From Lophius americanus (lineage: Eukaryota; Chordata; Actinopteri; Lophiiformes; Lophiidae): a stretch of 64,000 nt of DNA. The stretch covers positions 7,302,001 through 7,366,000 of the forward strand of contig JBBDHG010000061.1 in the NCBI GenBank assembly GCA_037951165.1, in the 5' to 3' direction. Below the pieces are notes generated by a model. That model was not told the origin of the DNA and did no database searches. It saw nothing but the letters and a program-made list of their open reading frames with translations. This document shows, one piece after another, positions 1-15,000 of this stretch (position 1 is its first letter; each line of letters begins with the position of its first letter). A program made the translations under genes and the position numbers.

Positions 1-2736
1 GTTATCTTAACACTTGAGATATAAACTACTATTCGTTTCCGACATGTTAGCATTTCTTTCTCATGGCTGTTTTTAAATGTAGCTTATGCTGTTCACGTAG
101 GTTTGTTGTAGTTGTTGTATTGATTTTTTCATCTGTTTTCCTCGTATTGCTGTCATGTACTTTATTTATATAGTCATACACTTCATCCGTCTCAGGTCCG
201 TCTTACCTGATAGATATGACGCGTGGTGGTAACTTCCATAGCTCTCCATCTGCAACTCTACGAACCGACCATGCCTGACACACAGCAGCTCACTCCAACA
301 TGTCAAAGTGACAAAAGAAATGACATTTCAAAAACTCAAAATCAGCACGGAGGAAATTTCTTTCTGTTTAGTGTTAACATTGCTCAGCCCAGCAGGTGGT
401 TCTGGAATCCACAGCTTTTCTTGCCACTGAATATGAAAACCTGCATGCTAACCTGGTAAGCAAAAATAATGTTTTTTTCATACAGAGGATGAGGAATTTG
501 GCTGCCAAACCAGCCTACATATCTGCCTGTGATGTGTTCAGGTGTCAGTTTACTTGTTTATGGCATAGTACATCTGACTGAAACACATATGGTATACTTA
601 TGTATAATTCAAAGGAATGTGCATGTAAACTGCTAAATTGTTTCACTACACCTTATGAACAAGGAAATCCTGGACAAAGGGAACCAGGAAAATCCACTGA
701 TATCAAACAATAAAAAGAAAAAAATGACATGAATTTTTGGAACAGTTTCAACCAAGAATCAAATTGATGAATGCATTTCACTACGCCCAAATAAAGCCTG
801 TTGGCAGGTTTATTAAGGAATAGTTATGATCAGATTTTAGTGCTATTTTTTGGGAGAGGAGAAACAAGGATTCGATTTTAGTGGTGGATCATTCCCTAGA
901 TCAATACATTCTAAAGGAATTATTTAATATTCAAGGAAATGGGAAATTACAGAATATTTCATTCTGACTTTATGTATTATTCTCACACTGCTTGATCAAA
1001 AATTAGACCGTTAGATCTACCGTACGTCGAAGTCCAATCTGGATCCGAGTAATCTTCTGGTTGTAGTAATCCAGGATTTAAATTAATAAAGCTCATGGAA
1101 GATAAGTTTATATGGAATAATAAATGATAAAGCTGCAGACTTGCAGCTTTATAACTGTTAAACTAATAATGATGCCAAATTGATTCCAAATTCTAATGGT
1201 TGGTTTTCGATGTTTACCGATAACATTGTTTTGGTCAAACTGTCATGGAGCTATTGTTTATAAATGCAATGGTTTAATGATTAAACCAAGCTAATCTTGG
1301 GGAGGTTTGCACTCAGCTAGTACTGTCTTGTTACTTTTATAAGGAATTTTGTTTGGTGCTGTATGATTTGTCCTCAAAAAAATTAGGACAAGGCAACAGG
1401 TGTTGTACAGATTTGGGTTACACAAAGAAGGTATATGTTTCTCTATGCAGCTGTAAGTAACACCCAAACGTAGGCTAGACCTCTTGACCTACGCCTTCCC
1501 CGTCGGACAAGATCCTATAAATAGGGATCATGTGTCCTCTCTGGAAGTTGCATATAGGAGAAGAGAGCTGCTGACCTGTGTAATTGGTATGATAGTGACT
1601 GCTCCTTAGGACTGATGGTCCTTATAAACTGGGCCAAAACCAACCAGGCATATGATAAATGCACCAGAGGTCACACCAGGGAATTAGACTGAAAATCCAG
1701 TTAGTATCCCAGGGTCCAGCAACTGTCAGCTGTCTCTGTTTGGAGATGGAAAGATGTTGATGAGGATTATATAGAGCTCTCCGTGGTTGGTGGTGAAGGA
1801 TGAGATAATATGGTGGCTGTGTGGTGAAGGTTCTGCTTTCTCAGATAAAATCTCTGCTGATGAACATTAGAAACATTGAGCGAACATTGAAAGAGCAAGC
1901 TATTTCATATGTTAACATGGCTTGCAGATATGCAAACTGACGTGCTCCATTATCACTATGAACAAAACTTTCTATCCAATCCATGTTTCTGAAGACATGT
2001 TTGTCATTATATCATTATCATCAGATCTGAAACTCTCTTAAGTATTCAGACATCTTAAATGCTCCATTTCAGTACAACAAGTACCCCCACTGGCTACAGT
2101 ACTGGAGCAAGTGAAACAAATCCCTGGCCTGAAGCTGATTAGGAGCTATGTCATGGGTACATGCACCATTGCTTTCCATAAGGCCGCTCTATTCATTTGT
2201 GTCTTTACTACACTCAGGAGACGACGCAATACAACACACAGCAGCTCCATCAGAAGAACAGGTTTTTATTGAACTCAAGTTACACAGCGCATTGTCCCTA
2301 AGATCCTGTGACCATCTCTCTACAAGCCGGTCGAGCTGTGACCCCAGCAAGTATTCCCATAGGCCAGAGTGAGTGCTAATGGCCTGGAAGCAGATGGCCC
2401 TCCTGATGCAACACTGACTCACAGATTGGCTTTAATTGCCAAGGCTGATCATTAGCCCAATGGGTTTGTGGAGGCCGGGACACTTTTTGAGTCGCTTGCC
2501 TTAAAATAGAGTCTGACGAGATGCATTGGGCCTCACACACTTGAATGGCCATGCGCAACACATCTTTCTCTTACACTCTTGGAAACACACACAAATAAAG
2601 GGGCATAAAACTGACAAAAAACACTCTTCATGGCTGGGAATGAAGGCGAGAGAGGTCGAGGGACTTTACAGGGGGGGCCCTCTCCCCTCATATCTGACTG
2701 TCTGACTCACTGTCTCAACAGCAGTGAAGACTACAA

Positions 2737-2753
2737 ACACACACACACACACA
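2737..2753. repeat. Short CA microsatellite
   Basis: An uninterrupted run of CA dinucleotides inside the msi2 intron. It is too short to interpret further. Confidence 0.85.
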
Positions 2754-3963
2754 GAAACTCTGAACTCCCCAAGTCTTGACTGTATTCCCAGTGACGATAA
2801 TGAGTGTACTGCTCTGACGTCAGTGTACTGCACTTTATGTTGTCTGCTCCGTAGTAACAGAGGTGAACTGGGTATGTAGTAGCTGAGCCTATCTTGAAGC
2901 CTTGGCCTACATTACTTTTTTGTTTATGCACTCCCCGTTGCACCGCTGAGTTTTGTCGATAAAAATAAATGAGTCTAATTTCCACTTCTTCCCTTTTGAT
3001 GAATTATTTATTTTTTGTCTCTCTTCATTATATTATTCTTGATTCCGTAAGCCTCCTGCTAATTAGCATACTACCAAAATTTCTCTATACCATATCCAAT
3101 GAACCTGGCTGCGGTCAAAAAACTATTTTTCTATTCTATGTAGCAACACCTGCTACCTGTAGGAAGAGTCCTACATATATTACATGTCAGCACAGCATAA
3201 TGATGACTCCTACTGGATCACTCTGGTTTAATACTTTTAATGGATCCTGCCGGGTATGGGTATAAGACAAGACTGGTTTGTTAAGTTTGTTTTACGTATA
3301 ATGAATGCAGGCCACAACTGCTCGATACATATGTAAGATATAAAACTAGATGTTTTGTTCATTGGTCTTTGTTGCATCTCTGTGGGAGGATCTATGTGTA
3401 AATAGGGCTTATTTATGTTCCTGGACACTGTGTAGAGGCACTGGAGGGATTCAACAGGTATAGCAACACCACGACCCCAAATATCCCTACGTAGATGCAA
3501 TGAGTGTCTTTCTGCATGCTCACATGCACTCGAGTAAGGTCACATGCACTTGTGCCTCCATGGGAGTGTGAACACCTGTCTCTTTGTAGCCACCTACCAT
3601 GTTTTGAGGCAATGTTGAAAGGTTGGCTCTTTCCTGGAAGTGGGGAAGAACCCTCACCTCATTTGCCCAGGTCTTAACTCACCCTAGGACAGCAGACACA
3701 TCCTCACACACAGAAGCAGGCAAACAGTCTGCCATGGAGACCCACAATCTATGTTCCTGTGGTGGGAAAGATGAGCAACTGTAAGAGGCAGAGTGGCAGC
3801 GCTAGAGCTCATTATTTCTCGGGTGTTGAGCCGCTGGATTAGAAATGAAACTTTAGCTGCCCTGTCTCATACATGGCTGCAACCTTAGAAAGCTGCGGAG
3901 ACCAGCAGAAGAACAGAAAAGAATCACATATATGGAAGTTGGCAGAGGAGACCCATATATTTT

Positions 3964-4101
3964 GTATGTGTGTGTGTTCGTGTATGTGTGTGTGCGTATA
4001 TGTGAGTGCGTGTGTGTGTGTGTGTTCGATTGTGTGCGTGTATGTGTGTGCGTGTGCATTTGTGTGAGTTCGTGTGTCTGTTTGCGTGTGTGTGTGCTTG
4101 C

Positions 4102-4200
<99 letters not shown>
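3964..4200. repeat. Long GT/CA microsatellite
   Basis: About 240 bp of GT dinucleotides. The first half is interrupted by GTAT, GTTC, GTGC and GCGT variants; the last roughly 100 bp are nearly pure. Alternating purine-pyrimidine tracts of this kind can adopt Z-DNA. The open frames through it, rich in Cys/Val or His/Thr, are artefacts of the repeat. Confidence 0.97.
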
Positions 4201-6279
4201 AGAGAATGTGCTCAGTGTCTACTTTATGTTGTTTTGATGCCACCCACTGTTTGAGAGCTGCAGGCCCAGCTAGTTGGGTACTTGATAGGTCTTTACACAG
4301 CTGCCCCCTCCTTTGCCTCTGTCCTTCTAGCCCTCCCTCCTGCTGACTGTGCTAATAGCCCTCCAGCTGCTCTCATCCACTCTTTCCCTGGTGCATGGAC
4401 ACATGCATACATATATAAACATGAATCAATAAATTCATAATCATAGTGCACAGCCCATTGTATACCTCCACTCTAGATAGAAACATTACTTACAGCTCCA
4501 TTAATCAAGTGTAAGCCAGCATTGCTGTGCTATTTTTGGGTCATGCCTCACTTTAACCAACTTGCCCCTGTTATCTGGAGCAGTGTTAGATTGTGGAACT
4601 GCAGTGCATGGAGCTGACTGAAATATAATGAGGTCTGCAAGTGTTTTCACATAGCTATAAAATCAGGTTTATAGTGTTTTCAAAGCTGTTTTTTTGTCTT
4701 ATTATATTGGATCATTTTTTCATTCCAAATGAGATATTCCAGCAAATGTAAGTTTGCACTGATTAGTGCAAATCCACAAACTCGTATTTAACTTGAATGG
4801 TAAAATGACACTTAATGCGCTCACTTTCGTTTGAGAAAACCTGAAATTACCCCCTTCATCATTCATTTGCTCTCTCGGCTGTCACCCTCAGAACTGGGAG
4901 ATGGACATTAAAATGCATAAAAAATTAAGGCTGTTTACTTGGACACTAATGAGAGGAGGCTTAAGTGGTCGAGATTAATTAGTATGATTGGCTCTATGGG
5001 GACCACACAGGCATGACCATAACAACTGATTCAGTCGTAGCTCACAGGACCTTTTCATAGACTCTGAGTGTCAGAACTGATGTCAGAGGAGATTGGACTG
5101 CAGAGACATGATGCCTTTGCTGATCTCAGGTTGGAAAGAAGGACTGCAGCTAAATGCACTGAAGCAGACCATTACATAAGCACCACTGCAAGGTCAGACA
5201 TCTGGATCTTCCCTGTTTGTCTCCATCTATTTAAATAAGCATCATTAACCACCTTAGTTATTTGGGTTTGAACTAAGACCCTGTGGCATTTACAAACCAG
5301 TATTATACTCTCCATAATCTTTTTTTTTAGTTCTTTCTTTTTAAAATGTGTTTTACCCACCCCATAAATGTCCATTCCCCCATCTTTTCCCTGAATGTGT
5401 GTGAGCTACTGAGTTATGTTTTGTCGAGAGCAGAGTGTGTTGAGATCAATTCGGCAACATTGGTGCACTTTCTTTTTTACTGAAGTACAAGGGAAGGAGT
5501 ACCAGGAGGAGGTCGAAAGTGTGGCTACACTTCAATAAAAAGCCTAGTTTGTCCTCTTTGATGCTGTGCTGCAATGCACTTCAGCCACAAAGCAAAATTA
5601 CCTTTGACACTGAGAACTGAAAAAAGACACTGAGCTTTTCCTGAGCTCACATCAGAACATCAGGGCAACTTAGGATACAGCAGTGTGACATGTGGGCAAA
5701 GCCTGCAGTGATTTTCTATTGAATGGTATTTCAAATAACCTGATAATAACATGTCGTAAGTGTTTTTAGTAATTCCGTTCTTCTTTATGTTTACTTAGGC
5801 AGTTTACACCAAGAAGGTTATAAAGGACGTTTTTCCAGTTTTCACAGGCAAAATTTTGAGTATGGTAACTAGAAATTGTGAGTACTCCTCAGCCAGAGGG
5901 TTCAGGGTCACGCCACTGCAACAGCAAGAATGATTACCTCAATGTAACTCAAATGATACTAGTCCCAGTGAATCTGATTTGAAGCTCAATTTCACCATAC
6001 TTGTGACCTTATTCCAATCAAGTTTGATACGAATGATGTAAAGATGATTGTTGTTGATTACAACAAATATTATGTGATAAAAAGTCTGTCAGAAAACCTT
6101 TGGCACTAGTGAATCTTTCCTAATAGATCCCCCTTGGGCAATGAACACTCGTACTCAAGGCTGAGGAAAGACTAAGTGGGTGAATACGTATTTGGCGATG
6201 ATAGATGGGGGAGACATGTGTAACAGCCACATGAGTGAACTACAGTAGGGGACCTTCTTCTTCTCCAAGAACCAGTTTG

Positions 6280-6605
6280 ATATTGACAGTATTCTTGCCA
6301 GCATTAACTTTTTCAGCAATGTTTTCCAAAGTAGCTCTTCGGTGGGATCAGGCTAGCTTTTTTATCCCCACTTGCATCAATGGGCCTTGGGTGTCCATGA
6401 CCCTGTTGCCGGTTCACCATGCCGACACACTTTGGCCCTTTCAAAGTCAATCAGATCGTCATGCTTGACTGTTTTACATGCTTTCAACACATCAACTTCA
6501 AAGACAGAATGTTCACTAACTGCCAAATATATTCCCCCCACTTAAAGGTGCCATGGTTAAGCGATAATTATTGTTATTCTGACATAACCTGTCACTTGTC
6601 ATTGT
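6280..6605 (-). mobile_element. Tc1-like transposon remnant, 5' part, deleted
   Basis: Read on the minus strand, this matches the 5' region of a widespread teleost Tc1-like element. It has the leader before the transposase (about 6510-6600), the 'GACTTTGA...GGGCCA' segment (6431-6450), the 'GGTGAACCGGC.ACAGGGTCATGG' region (about 6395-6420), and the 'ATTGCTGAAAAAGTTAATGCTGGC' stretch (about 6300-6325). Between 6420 and 6435 a segment that other copies carry is missing. No intact transposase frame remains. Family recognition is from memory; boundaries are approximate. Confidence 0.7.
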
Positions 6606-9600
6606 ATTCACACTGACACATTAGCAAAGCATCAAATGTTCTGGATAATATTGAACACAGTGCATGCTTATTATCTTTGAATAACACGAAACCCCTAACT
6701 CCATAACTTACCAAAGCCACTGAATCAGTGGGGCCCTGGACTGGTTTCCCCACAACAAGACAGTCCCTTTGAGGTTGTATGAGAAACAAACTGTGGCCTG
6801 ATACTATGGAATAGTCTGCCAACGGAAAGTTCACTAGAGCTACACAAGTAGAGGAACTCAGGTGGTTTATAATATATATATTATTTTATTTTATTTTTTA
6901 CAATTTCTGGTTTAAGAGGATACTCTCCTCTCATCTGCATCTAAAGCATGTTTGTGTAATGTATGCTAGTACTGAGTTATGTCTTGTAACTAGACTAAGC
7001 AGTTCTTTTCACTTTGTTTACTCCATTTAATTTTTCACCAAATATATTTCCTTCCATTTTGTTCAAAGGTATAACAGTGCAAACCAGTACCGCAAAGCCA
7101 GGCTTTAGTAAACTCTGGACTCAATCCACTTCTATAAATGCCTGTCTTCTTCTCCCCAAAAGGAGCCACAACCTCTTAATGACAAAAGACTAGCGCACCA
7201 AATTCATTCATTACATACAGAAAATCCTTATCTTGGGCAAAAAGGAACCAAAGGATCACACAAATTGAAAAAGAACAATTACATACAGACCTTCACACAA
7301 ATACAGTAGTGAAATTTTGTATGATCTTATCAGATAGCTGCAGAAAATAGACTCTCGTTATCATAATGTTTTATAGCTTACGGGTCATATAGTTAGTATT
7401 ATACTTAAGACGACATAGGCACCTGAGAGAAACACTAAATGTAATCAGGAAGCTGATGTAAGCAGCTGTTTTGCTAACCAACACATCAACCCATTTTGCA
7501 GCAGCAATATATTTTATATCTTTCAATGAAGATCAGTTTTTTCGAATGTGTTATAATTTTATTCCTTGTAATGACATGAAAGACTTCACTGGTAGTTTTA
7601 GCTTGGAAAATGTTTAGCTTTTGGCAGCGGTGATTTTTTTTGCTCAAAATTTTCTCTCTGCATATTAATACTAATAGCATAAATTGGAATCAGTATTTAT
7701 ATTGTTTATTGATGTTTAAATGCAAAACTAGAAAGTCTGTTTATGCATATTCTGCATGTGGGGGCAACATCTTTTTAGAATCCTCATGATGAATTATATG
7801 AAATTTATATCTGTTTTACTAAAGGGGACATTTTATGAAAAATTTACTTTTTCAGTTTTTCTATATACATACATATTTGGGTATCTTGAGGGTCTACTAG
7901 CCCCCAGAAGGCGAAATGCGATCAATCCATGATTTATTTGTGTACGCTGCCTGAAACAAAGTGATTTTGGGGATCCACTGAAATTGTCTTCCGGCATGCC
8001 ATCATATGGAAATGTCAATCACTGAAAATCTCCACCAACACCGGGGTTTCTCCTCCAAGACCAGAGTATTTCCGCCCATGGATTTCGGACTTTCATTACC
8101 AAAGGTCCGCCATTATTTTCTCTAATAGTAAAAGCCAGAATTGAATAGGGTTCTTTGGCTAATTTTACAAGATTGGCACAATCCTTTTCTGTTGGAGTTA
8201 CAAATTTTACAAAAACATAATCCTACCCCATGTGTGGCCAAGAGCTGAGTTTTGCCCTCCAGAGAGGGTTGTAGTCATCTCTGCTTGATCAGTGAAGCAG
8301 GGGTTGATAGCTAGCTAATCGCCCTGGTTCTGTTACACCTAATAATCAAGAACTTTGTATTTCTAGCATCACATAGGTGGACAGAACCACTTAAATCCTT
8401 CAGAAAAACCTAGCAGAGATTATGAAGCTTAAGCCGAGCAAAGTCTTGGTGATACATTTTATATTTTTATATCTTTTTTTTAGAACCTCAGTGATTACAG
8501 TGATTTTTATAAAGATTTTCTGCAGTTTATCAGGACCGATGACAGGGGGCACTGTGAACAGCGTTCTCTGCAGCAATAATGTTTCTTGCATTAAAGCTAT
8601 GTTGTAACATGTTTCAATGTTAAAACCATGAGGGGTTTACAGTAATCATTAAGATTGAAGAGAATTACATTTGTTGTATTTTTTACTCTAATATCTTTTA
8701 CAACAGCATAGGCAGTTAAAGATAATTTATGAATGGATAACCTTTTAGCAACTAAATATTCTTTCTCCTGCTCATTCTTAAGTGAAAACACTTAAGGATG
8801 GATGATCCAAAACATTTGCTGGTTGGTTCTGAAGCTGCTGTACTTGTGACCTGTAACATTTGTAAGGATAAGTGAACTAGGATGACACAGACAGTATAAA
8901 AATTAATTCAGCAGGCATCTATACTTCCCGTTGTATCTCTGCAACATTCTCTGGTACCGCAAAATTCTTCTGCCAGAAAGATTTAATGAGATGCAATGAG
9001 TATATTTAAATGAATAAGTACACAGATCACAAAATTTGTTGATTTAAGTGTGCTTTTAATGTCAAATATAATTTATTTGGATTATTACTAAAAAGGACAC
9101 AGATGACTAAATACAGTGATTAAAAACTATTAATATTAAAAAACAGTAGCATGTTAATGTTAACAAGTGCTGTAGTTAATGTAGATCATTGGTAAATATA
9201 CTGGAAACTACAGTATAAAGAATTCTAAATTGTCAGAAAATGACCCTGACATTTCCTGGTCCACTTGGCACTAAAACATTATTGGCTATTGCATACAATT
9301 TTTTATTATAGTTTTATTAGTCTACCAGGAGTAGTTTGATGAGGCCTATATGTTATTATTAACATTTATTTAAAAGCCATAAGTCTAGCTTTTGATAACA
9401 GACATAGAAACACACTGTAAACTCTGTGGAGTCACAAGAAGTCAGTGACAGTGACAAACAGTCAGTCGGAATCCTCGGATGTAGATAACATTATATTGTA
9501 CAATAACTAATCTTTCAGACACTGCCTGCGACATCCTTGTTTCTCAAATTTGTTCCAGAGGTGTTCCTGCTCAGGGTCAGAACCTGCTTCAAACTTAATG

Positions 9601-11779
9601 TGTTTGCGCTTCTTTGTTTTGTCTTTTATATCTTTATCACTGCGTAACTGTCGCTGTTTCTTGGCAATTTAAATGTGTCTCAATTTGGCTTAATAAAAGT
9701 AAGGAGGGAGCCATTAAATCATATTTATCTAATAAAATTAGCATTGCTGGGGAATACCGTAGAACATTTTTGGGTGACCTCCTGAATAGCCATTTTAGGG
9801 TGAATTTTATTTTCCTACTATCTACTTCAAACATTATTTTTCAAACATACTAACCAGCATCCTGTTCGCTGTCTGACCTCTGTAGGAGTGAACTGACTCA
9901 AAATACAGAGAAAGCAGACACACAAGACACACAAGGGTAATTTGAATGATTGACAAGCAGCCCAGCTCTGTTAATCACGTTATGCTTACTCTGATTAGAA
10001 CCTTAATGTGAGTAAGATAACCTGGTTAAGGTGTTTACACAAGAGTTGCAATAATATGTGTATTGCATCTGGCTATAATTGAATCATTGGTGTGCATGTA
10101 AATGTTTTTTCTCTCCCTGGCTCATTCCCAGGCATCATTCGATATATTTCAAATGAGGGGGATGCTCGATGTGTACAGTATCTCTCTGTTTATAAGAGGA
10201 GAGGTGGGACATAAGCATGTGTGCAGCAGTTCATATGAAAGCCAGCTGGCTCTTTCCAGCTCTGTGATTTATGCCTTTGATAACACCAACCCAGAGATGC
10301 TTTCAGGAACAACAAAGTAGCCTTGAAAGATGACAACAATGGGACACTTGTCAGTCTGGAGATGAAAAGATGTTTGGCTAGGTGGCTGTCTCATTTGTAA
10401 CTTTGATAAATATTTTTTTGTTTTGTTTTGTTTTATTTGTCTCTGTGTGTTTCTCTCTATGTTATCAAAGGTTATGATGAAGAAAAATATGAAGAGGAGT
10501 CAGTTTCCCATCTTTGACACCTCCCTTTCTGTGTGCTTCACTGTCGCTGATTGGACCCATCAACAAACGTACCTTTCTGTCATTCATGGACAGGAAAAAC
10601 ATCTACCATGTTCTACATTTTTTTATCCAAGGCAGTGGTGCAATCCAAAACACATTGTTTAAACAAAATGGGATCATTTCCGTTTCCCTTTTGCCATTCA
10701 ATTCAGTTGAAAACAGTACAATAAATCTAAGAATGCACTTGTCAACTTCAATGTTTTTCATAAATAATGTTTTTTTTCTGGGGTCAACAAAAGACTGGGA
10801 CATTTTTGGAATCCACAAGAATAACTGATTTGATCATTCCACAGTTTAAAGAATTAATTTGTTAGCGATTCAGTCACAAAGATTTGGGAAGTATGCTACT
10901 TATGAGCAAATAGTCCAACAGTTTAAGATGAAGATGTCTCTGTGTGATTCTTAAAAGATTTGAGGAGCTTTGAGAAGCCTTTGTATGTAAGGAGCAAGGA
11001 TAAAATGTATCAAGAACAGGATTCTTTGTAGACGACATCCCTTGCAACCTTACCTGCATTTGCCTATACCTCCTAAATACTTGGTTAGATTGAACAATAA
11101 CACAGTGAGTGACAATAACAAAATCAAACAGAATAGAAAAGAACATGTCGAGGTCTCATCTGAAAACATTTACATAAATCAATCATGCTGACAGGTTTCC
11201 TGAGATGCAAAAACGTGTTGTTGAGCTGAGGATTAATGATATTCAAAAAACAGACACGAGAAAAATTACCTCTTATTGGAAAATTCTATCTTTAACCTAT
11301 GATATAATTGACCTGTTGTGTTATCGTTGCCTTGTTGGATTTAACCTTGTTTTGAAGAAGGTAATGCAGGTTGAGTTGAAATTGGCATTGATGCAAGCTG
11401 GCTTTTTTCGGTCTATTCAGATGAACCAAGTGCATGAACTGGGTGCTTCAATGACCAACCAGGCATGTTCAGACCAACAATAGCCCGAGAAAACCTACGA
11501 CTCTATTTTTTTTTTTCAAAAGTCAGTGGTTAAATTCCACAGGAGAACATAGCTGTGCCATGGTGGCTGCTTACCAACCGCCGAGCGTGTGGATCAGACA
11601 AACTGAGACTCCTTTGTTATTGTGCTTGGCGATATTAACAAAGATAATTTCACACAATCCCCAAAATACAAAGGTTCATCTAGAGAGGGGAAAATTCTGG
11701 ATAATTGTTCAACTACAATAAGTAATGGTAATCAGATCAGACATAAATTAAAGCTGTCTAAACCTGTTGTGATGTCATC

Positions 11780-12065
11780 ACAGACATGGACCACGGGAGA
11801 CCGGTGAGGCTGCTCTTCAAGGGTTATTGACCCTACTTACCGTGGTGTATTCAGGACTAGTGGGATTGATACATACAGTGCATCAGTTTCAGTGAGGACT
11901 GCTGTGTACCATCATGCATCAGGGTGACTTACACTAACAACAAACCCTGGTTCACAGCCGAACTCAGACAGCTAAGGTTAGACAAGGAAGACACTTAGAA
12001 ATGGACACACAAACAGACTGAAAGACTCAAAGTACAGGTTGATCAAGTTGGGTAGAGAACCTGTA
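11780..12065 (+). mobile_element. Non-LTR retrotransposon (LINE) fragment, endonuclease-RT linker
   Basis: A plus-strand frame around 11888-11998 reads through a Cys-rich stretch (DCCVPSC), then TYTNNKPWFTAELRQLRLDK. This is the region between the AP endonuclease and the reverse transcriptase in fish LINE ORF2 proteins, where 'NNKPWFT' is characteristic. The frame is broken by a stop right after it, and no RT catalytic core follows. It is therefore a short dead fragment. The clade (Rex/L2-like) is not resolved. Confidence 0.6.
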
Positions 12066-15000
12066 GTGTGAGAGAATAAAGATTTAACTTAAACAATACA
12101 CGATTTTAGAAAATAACAGAAAATGTGTTCCTTTGAGTTTTAATGAAGCACCGCATTTCTATTACAATGTTTTGAAAACGATTCCCGTAGAGACAATTCT
12201 GCAAAAAAAAAAACTTGGGTTGTTGTGCATACCAGGCCAGTACTTTGTGGTTCAACTTTTCAACATCAACACCACCACAGAAGCTGGACCGGGAAGTGTA
12301 GATTATTCTTCTCGGCTCATCGAAGCAATGGTGCTGCAAGAATACAGGTTGCTGGAGTCTGCAGCACAAACAAAAGGAGATAGACCCTGAAAACACCATT
12401 TTGCAGAGAAGGTTTACCGTTTCTTAGACGCTCAGCTTGTCTGTTTCATCAATTTAGATCAGTTTAAGAAAATGAATCAGCAGAATTGTTTTGTCTTTTT
12501 CCTTCCAGGGCTTCCTTTGGAGGCTATTCTTTCAAATATTTTATTTTCCCTTGATTTTAATATTGGCTTGAGCTTGTATTTTACGCTTTTTTCGATGTGT
12601 TTGAAAGACGAATCCTATGTAATTTTTGGGCATTGAAGTACTTTTAATGTCTCACTTCTCTTCAATGTGAAAGATAACTTTTTCCTTTGTAATGGCGTGA
12701 TACAGCACTTAGATGATTTAGCACTGGGCTTAATTGTAGGTGCGAGTATTATATTTTTTCTATTATTATTGAATTTATTGAAATCATTTTTATTGTCGAA
12801 AGAACGGAAGTATTCCAGAATAAATAAGAATTCTGGCTTTTTTTTCTCCCTCAGTTTTTAGTTCACTTTGTCCTTTTGTCTCTTTGTCCTTCTCTCTAGC
12901 TGACGTGTCCTTCTCTGTTTATCTGCGCACATCATCTCTGTTCGTACTGGTTAATCTGACTCACTCCTTCTCTCTGCCTTCAAAATGGACTAGCTGCAAG
13001 GCTGAAAGTCCTGCTCACAGACCTCTATCCTAAGTCTCACCTACATTGTTGGTGCAGGCTGAAAATATCTGTTGATTTTCTCCTAATTTTCTATGTTTAT
13101 TTTTAAATAGTTTGGCATGATGCTGTTTCTATTAATCTTAGCCCTTTTAGTAAGTGTCAGAGAGATATTAAAATGCGGACATAGGCTTCTTAATCCTTAA
13201 GACATCTTTGGCACTCTAGCTGTCGCTGGACTTCTGTACATTATAAAGTTGACATTCTTTTTATGGCAGAAACGAGTGGAGTCATCTGTGACTGATGGAG
13301 CTCCTTTGTCAATGACAGGAGGGGCTGCTGCTGGCAGTTTTGGGCCAAAGAACAGTACAGATCACATTAACATCAGTCAAACTGTTCTCTGACTGGTAGG
13401 ATATAAATAGAACCTTATTGATGCATAATGCAACAACTTTTCATTGTGACATTTTCTGAGTAATAGGATCAGAAAGTAATTTTGAGGCTTAAAAGGCAGA
13501 TCTGCAAAAGTGTATTATAAATAGTTCACTGGGGAAAAAATTTAAGTTAATGAGAAGTGTTTTATGGGGGTATTAGCATAAGTTCAGATCATACCACAGA
13601 ATATAAAATTGCGTAAAAAAGTACAGTTCAATTTGTATTTGAAGAACCAACTAATCTGGCTTCATCTTTTAACATCTATACTAGATGACATATACATATT
13701 CTTATCAATAGTTGACACAAATGCACTCAAAGTGGGGCCCTGCAATGTATTTCTGGCCATGGTCATTGCTGGTGATGTTGTTGTTCATGCAGTGCAGCTG
13801 CAGAGCAGCTTTAAAGCACTGTGATGCTATACGCAATATGTCATCGTTGGTCATGATAGGGGCTTTAATTAATGTGATGAATCGCATCACCCTGCAGGCA
13901 GTAGGAGCAAAAAAATAGGAAACCTTAAGAAAAATAGAAACACTCCTCTTTGTTCACTGCGACATTGCCCCTACTGCCTCTCGCCTATTACTTAAGTACA
14001 GTCAAGTTCACAAAGACTCACAAAATGCACTTGTAGGTAGAAAAAAAGCAATGGTTACGCAAGAAGAATGCCACTTTATGGGCATAAAGCGATGGTATGA
14101 GCTGTGCACTGTCATGAAAATGGAGCCTTTGTGCTGTGGATGCAGAATGTGCACCTTTCAGCACTGAACTGGCTATATCCTGCACAAATTGGACATTTTG
14201 TCAAGCTAATTTTGGCGTAAAGTTTATATAAGGTAGAGAAGGATATGGATGCATACAGTTTATTCTTGATATTGTCAAAGCTATAATGACATAGAATGCA
14301 AAGTCAATGGAGGTACTACAGATAACAACATGCAATTGGAAAATTTCTGTTGTGATAAACAGATATTGTGGTTACCATTATATATATTTTTGCCAGTCTT
14401 CATCTTTCATTAGCTGTAATCTCTCTTCATTTTCTGTGCGTACTCCTGAAGAGAGCTGAATGTCTGTGCCACAGGCTTTAGGAGAAAAGCTGAGGACAGT
14501 TCCCTGGAGTCCGGACACCAAGGCCCCCAGGCCTCCACAGCTCATAAACAGATGTGTCCTTGTCCCCATCCAAGCGCAGCCACTCAAGTGGCAAAGTAGG
14601 GGCCCAATAATTGTGAAGAATTGAAAGCTAAATATTGGCTTTATCTCCTCAGTAATAAAAGGGCCATGAAATTGATTTAATGCTGCAGCGCTTCTCTTGG
14701 GTGGCTTCTTACAGCGTGAGCACAAAACAATGAGCTGCAGCCATCTATTAATTAACCCACCTAATCCTGCAAAGTTAATCTTTCACCACAACTTTGCCGG
14801 CAAGTAACTTCCAAGCCAGTGGGTCTATTGGGGGTGTCATGACAATGGCAGCGAAGGGACAACAGATTCCACACTTTGGAAAGAAGTGAAAGAGAGAGAA
14901 AAACTCAGAAGAGAAGAGAGGTAGGCGGTTCTGCTCTGCACAGCAACCATGGGGAAACTATAAGTGGAAATGCAGGAGTGCATGGCCATCATTAGCATAG

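Noticed and set aside
3839..4346. Open frames of up to 134 codons rich in His/Thr or Cys/Val
   Set aside because: They are translations of the GT/CA microsatellite in different frames, with no splice context.
14378..14725. 115-codon minus-strand open frame
   Set aside because: No domain or splice logic; lies in intron and is better explained by chance or regulatory constraint.
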